Positions 59,871 through 64,000 of a stretch of DNA of 64,000 bases are shown in pieces. The translations under genes and the position numbers were made by a program. This DNA comes from Aldrovandia affinis (Eukaryota > Chordata > Actinopteri > Notacanthiformes > Halosauridae): NCBI GenBank assembly GCA_029706075.1, contig JAINUG010000023.1:930001-994000 (forward strand), written 5' to 3'. Position 1 is the stretch's first letter; every line of letters starts with the position of its first letter. The notes under the pieces were generated by a model. That model had not been told where the DNA came from, searched no databases, and saw nothing but the letters and a program-made list of their open reading frames with translations.

Positions 59871-59992
59871 TCTCCCTCCCTCCCTCCCTCCCTCCCTCCC
59901 TCCCCCTCTGCCCCTCCTTCCCTCCCGAACTGCTTTCCTCCCTCCCTCCCTTCCTCTCTCTCTCTCTCTCTCGCTCTGTCTCACCCTCCCTC

Positions 59993-60032
<40 letters not shown>

Positions 60033-60162
60033 GCAAACACAATTCCTTGCTGTGTTGGACGCGTGATGAAAAAAGCGACTCGCTCACGCACTCCGCCGTG
60101 CCTCGTATTTCATCATCAGCTGGGCTCCTCTCCCCAACACACCGCGCTCTCTCTCTCTCTCT

Positions 60163-60203
<41 letters not shown>
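59871..60203. repeat. Long pyrimidine tract: (CCCT)n then (CT)n blocks
   Basis: CCCTCCCTCC-type repeats at 59871-59902, TC runs at 59957-59971, 59998-60028 and 60148-60202, with short unique spacers. All pyrimidines are on the plus strand. The long serine-leucine-proline frames on plus and glutamate-arginine frames on minus are artefacts of this composition. Such tracts are common in long 5' untranslated regions. Confidence 0.93.
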
Positions 60204-60205
<2 letters not shown>

Positions 60206-60315
60206 ACTTGCAAGGGGGAGACTGGCGCTCTGCAGGGAAAAAAGAAAAAAAAAGTCTGCTGCTATTTCTACAGCAAGGGCCTCCCCTTCAGACAGCCTGC
60301 GCCAGAGAAGGAGGG

Positions 60316-60316
<1 letters not shown>

Positions 60317-60352
<36 letters not shown>

Positions 60353-60362
60353 CTTTTTTTTT
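60317..60362. repeat. Poly-T tract
   Basis: About 36 T, one C, then nine or ten T. No retroposon is recognisable beside it. Confidence 0.93.
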
Positions 60363-60399
60363 TACTACTAACTGGATTTTAACCCTCTGCCTCCAACTA

Positions 60400-60835
60400 T
60401 CTGCACAGCAGCACTAAAATATCCTGCAACAAGTTGCTTTTCGGGGCGTTTCTCCACGTTTGCTACGCCGGTTTTTCTCCCTTTTTTTGACGTTGTTGTC
60501 GTTCGTATATAATATTTTTTTTCATTGGACGTTATTTGCTGCACCGTGGCATTTTTACCCCCTCGCCCCCTCCCCCCTCCCCCGAGCGATTTGCCATTGA
60601 GCTTCTTTTAATACATCTTTACCTTTGACTTTTCTCTAACGTAATCGTGCCGCGTGGCGGACTCATCTTCTCCAGACCGCCCGTCCGCTCTGCAGCCTTT
60701 CGCTGGGCCTCCTGAATGGTAACTCATTTTTGTTGTCGTTCTTGTTGTTTTGTTTGTTTTTCGGTACCAAGGGCAAAAATGGCTGTACCCTTCGAGCATG
60801 CTGCTCGCATACGGGTGAAAGACATGGGGGCTGCA
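60400..60835 (+). other. CpG-bearing sequence with a possible exon end
   Basis: At 60712-60725 the text CCTGAATGGTAACTC has an ATG directly before a GTAACT splice-donor-like hexamer, preceded by a CpG-bearing stretch (CCGCCCGTCCGCTCTGC). A first exon ending right after its start codon would look like this, but chance would too. No branch or acceptor partner can be shown in the window. Confidence 0.2.
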
Positions 60836-60900
60836 CCCCTCTCCCTCTCTCTCTCTCTCTCCCCCTCTTTCTCTCCCTCGCTCCCTCGCTCTCGCTCTGT
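60836..60900. repeat. CT-rich microsatellite
   Basis: CCCTCTCCCTCTCTCTCTCT and CTCCCTCGCTCCCTCGCTCTC. A continuation of the pyrimidine asymmetry of this region. Confidence 0.85.
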
Positions 60901-61190
60901 CGTTGGTTTTTTCTCCTGACAGGGGAGCGCTGAGCTGTAGTGGAGCTCTTTCTGGGACAGGTGCCAATTCCAAACAAAAGACATAAAAAGGCAATGATTT
61001 TTAAAAAAGAACGCATCGATTTAATTTTTTTTAATTTCTTCTTTTTTTCTTCTTCTTTTTTTTTTAAGCGCTAGAGCGCGCAGAGATGTAAGACGTGTGT
61101 CATACGCTGATCACGGCATTGCACGTCCTGTGATTTTTCTGCACGTATGTGTTTAGTTTTGAAAATGATTCCGGGGCAGAGTGAGCACAA

Positions 61191-61200
61191 GAGAGAGAGC

Positions 61201-61233
<33 letters not shown>

Positions 61234-61274
61234 AGGGAGATAGAGCGAGAGAGAGAGAGAGAGAGAGAGAGAGC
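61191..61274. repeat. GA microsatellite
   Basis: GAGAGAGA runs with GGGA and GCGA interruptions. Purines are now on the plus strand, opposite to the tracts at 59.9-60.9 kb. Confidence 0.93.
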
Positions 61275-61659
61275 AGGGGATTTCTCTACTTTCCTGCTCC
61301 CGTAGTGTAGGCATTCGAGTTGGGGAATGGGGAAGGGGGGTTCCTTTTTCAGACTGTTGAATAATTCATAGGCCCAGCCAGCGTTGACGCTGGACGGGCA
61401 GTGATATTAGCATGCATCAGACATGCTGTTTGTCTGTTTGCTAACACTCTTCATTCAAAGACTTGTTAACTAGCGGACGAGCTTAACACGCGCCTTCCAG
61501 CCACCCTTATGGCCTCCCATTGCAGCGAGCCCTGCCAGGCCTCGGCCAGGAGATGGCAGTGGGGCATGTGGCTCAGGGCTGAGGGGTGAGTTGCTGGGTA
61601 AGGCTCTGCCTCCCCGTGCGAAGGCCCTGCTTCACGTCTCTGCACCAGCGCTGCTGACT

Positions 61660-61760
61660 GCCTTCTGTCCTCTTCAACAGAGCCGGGGATCCTGCAGCGC
61701 TGGGGGAAAGATGGCCTTTCTGGATTTCCTCTCCCTTTTCCGGACATTTGGTACAGTACC
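61660..61760 (+). other. Possible small exon, weak
   Basis: CTGCCTTCTGTCCTCTTCAACAG ends at 61680 (pyrimidine-rich with terminal CAG, a good acceptor; shown here as CTGCCTTCTGTCC then TCTTCAACAG). It is followed by an open stretch with ATGGCC at 61710 and a weak donor candidate TTGGTACAGT at 61748. The encoded MAFLDFLSLFRTF matches no family I know. Confidence 0.15.
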
Positions 61761-61819
61761 TGCGACTTCTCCGTTCGGGTTTGCGCAAGTGTCTTCTCCG
61801 TTTGTCTGCGTGCGTTTTA

Positions 61820-61852
61820 TGTGTGTGCGCGCGCGCGCGCGTGTATGTGTGA
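61820..61852. repeat. GT/CG alternating tract
   Basis: GTGTGTGCGCGCGCGCGCGCGTGTATGTGTG (given here as GTGTGTGCGCGC plus the CG run and GTGTATGTGTG). Alternating CG flanked by GT is the strongest Z-DNA-type sequence in the window. Confidence 0.85.
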
Positions 61853-63840
61853 GAACAGTACTTTGGTGTGGTTATGGGTACGTAAATATTTTATATCTGT
61901 AAATATGTCGGCGTCTACCCACATATATGTAACTGCATGGATGTGTCTATATTTATTCCGACTTTTATGTTTTGTTTTCTTCTCTGACTTCTGTATTCGC
62001 ACAAACTGGAAAGAATGCACACGTCGGTATTAAAAGCAGGATTTCAGAGCCGTTTCAAACGAAGCCAAGAAGTTATTTTGTATGAAAATAAAAATACACA
62101 GTGCTGTAAATGAAAAACGTGCATACTCCCATGAGGTGAATGTTCGTCAGTGTAGCCAATGTGTCCATTTTTACTCCCTCCAATCGTAGTAAATCTTTTT
62201 CCTGTTCTTCTATTGTTTAGTATTGCTCAACGTATCTAATTGCAACTGCAATAAAAGTTTTTCCCTTGCCACATATAGTGACCGGTGAAAGGGGACAATT
62301 TTGGAGGGACTTTGGGAGTGACTGATGTAGCATTGGGACGGTGCCAAACAGTGCAAGTAGGAGCGTTACGTCTCGTTCAAATGCACTTTTATTTCACATC
62401 CGATTGCCCAAATTAGGTAATTACAATGCAATTGAGGCCATTCTTTTTTAAATGTAATTTTGAAAGCTTGCACATAATTTTGAGAAAAATATGACTTCTA
62501 TATTTCCCCATTACATAGCTCATCTCAGGCGATCTATACTTGTGTTCGGTCTCCACTTGCATTCCTGTACATACCAACATAAATATGTTTCATGTTCCGT
62601 ATTTCACAGTTAAACACAAAAATGCATCCATGCATTTATTTCGTAATTACAAATTTAGATTTATTTTTTTATGACTAAAGTAATGCAAGGGTTTCCTGTT
62701 CAGTATGATTTTATTGGATAGCATTGGTGAGTTAACAAATTTTACCACATTCAGTTTTCATCTGTCTTTTTGAAAAAATTGCAAGTATTGCAATTAAATG
62801 CAAAAGTATTTTAAAAAGGTTGAGGACAATATGAACAAAACGAGGGCGGGATGTTATAAAAGAATTGCTTTCAGTTTCTGTTGTGTTGTTTTTTCGTACA
62901 CTTTTAAAAGTTAATTTTAATTAACTCATAATTTACCTAATTATGTAAAAAAAATGTAATATGTATTTTATATGTAAGATTAATTTAAGATTTTTTTTTA
63001 TTACCAAACAAAAATCACTGTAGTTCTAAAATTTCAATTTAAACAGAGTTCAGGGGCAATTCAGACATTTTAACCACGTGATCAAGTAATATAAGAGTAT
63101 AAGAATTTTTCTGTCTCTGTGAACATTTGTGAAGTTTGCACATTGAATGCAGATCATGTTCAACAGGCTTATTAATTTATTTAATTAAATAGTCATGATA
63201 AAGTTTACTAAACCTTTAAGTATTTATTCCCAGTAATGTAATAACTATAACCCAATTGATGCTTCTTTTCTGTTTTGTCTGATTACTGTGTAGTAATCAT
63301 GACCACTTTTATTTTTTTTATTTTTTTTTTTAATATATATATTCACAAAAACACTCAATAGGTAGGAACTGAGTTTTCTATATAAGGATATTTTCCATAT
63401 ATGAGAATGATTGCAATAAGCGTATATTGGTACATTAGGAATAGACCATCAGAGAAATAGGCTTTGAAAGGCCCAGAGTTTGTATTATTTTAAAATATTG
63501 ACCTTTTCTGTTGCCTTTAGTCGTGCACCTTATTTTATTTTATTTGTAGTCTTGCATATTCATATTAATCTTAGGAATGTAGAAATCGTTTGCATTACTT
63601 CTTATAATGCAAACTATATGTGCACAAAAATATGTATAATGCACAAAAATGCAGTGGAATCACATTAAACCATGTGTGGAATTACACGTGGGCCAGAACC
63701 AGTTGAGTCAATTTACCATTATTTTATTTGAATAAAATGAACAATCAGAAGGGCAATTTGCGTTTGCATTCGTATCCAATGCGTTAATATCTCCCATTGC
63801 TCACATACGGTATTAATAGCGGTATATTTACACGTTTCTC
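61853..63840. other. AT-rich non-coding stretch
   Basis: No coding, RNA or transposon features recognised. It includes T-rich and A-rich runs near 62980-63000 and 63308-63345. Confidence 0.45.
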
Positions 63841-64000
63841 CTGGTTGATTTAGTTCTTTTGTGGCGCAGTTTGTGAGACGTCGTGCAGCAGAGCGATTTA
63901 GACTCTCAGTGGAGAGGAGTAGCCTCCGGGGACGCTGAGGAGACGTGAGGCTGTCCGTCCGTGTGCACGTGTGCTGCACTCTGAACCGCCTCACGCGTAC
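63841..64000. other. CpG-bearing sequence at the window edge
   Basis: CpG content increases (GAGACGTCGTGCAGCAGAGCG, GGGGACGCTGAGGAGACGTG, CACGCGTAC). This could be the edge of a further CpG island or exon cut by the window end. No frame is recognisable. Confidence 0.3.

Noticed and set aside
59660-60382. Serine-leucine-rich 240-codon frame and overlapping frames
   Set aside because: Composed mainly of CT repeats and poly-T, with comparable frames in other phases and on the other strand.

Overview
The window looks like teleost fish nuclear DNA from a gene-poor, probably regulatory, region. The evidence is indirect: no open frame over 64 kb resembles a host protein, the base composition is AT-rich with a few CpG-rich islands, there are long TG, TC/GA and TA microsatellites, and the mobile elements are typical of teleosts (Tc1-like transposons with long inverted repeats, an L2-clade LINE, tRNA-derived SINEs including one with an L2-type 3' tail, piggyBac-like and hAT-like DNA transposons). 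I cannot name the species or the neighbouring host gene.

Layout. 1-2.0 kb is dominated by a 31-bp minisatellite. 2-7.6 kb is non-coding. 7.7-10.2 kb holds a LINE-tail-like piece, a broken L2 LINE on the minus strand and a well-preserved SINE with a perfect 15-bp target duplication. 11.0-12.4 kb is a complete-ended but dead Tc1 element. 12.4-19.1 kb is mostly unique sequence. 19.1-21.1 kb is a three-level nest: a piggyBac-like element contains a Tc1 element, which contains a tRNA-SINE. 21.8-22.7 kb holds three hAT-like left ends in a row. 25.6-26.0 kb carries a CpG-rich block and a 39-bp tandem repeat. 28.3-29.2 kb is a 30-bp minisatellite. 31.8-41.9 kb is mostly unique, including stretches that look like conserved regulatory DNA. 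41.9-44.0 kb has a short TTAA-flanked piggyBac-like derivative next to a deleted Tc1. A CpG island lies near 44.2-44.5 kb and a SINE-like sequence at 45.6-46.0 kb. 46.8-49.6 kb packs a Tc1 fragment, an inverted second copy of the hAT-like sequence and another Tc1, with three TA microsatellites at Tc1 ends. 50-57.8 kb is AT-rich unique DNA.

57.9-61.8 kb is the best candidate for a host promoter and 5' untranslated region: it is CpG-rich, has an inverted CCAAT box and a CRE-like site, and carries long pyrimidine or purine tracts. No confident coding exon could be assigned there. 61.9-63.8 kb is AT-rich, and the window closes in another CpG-bearing stretch. I recognised no tRNA or rRNA gene, CRISPR array, prokaryotic feature or endogenous retrovirus. 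All recognisable protein-coding sequence is transposon-derived and broken.
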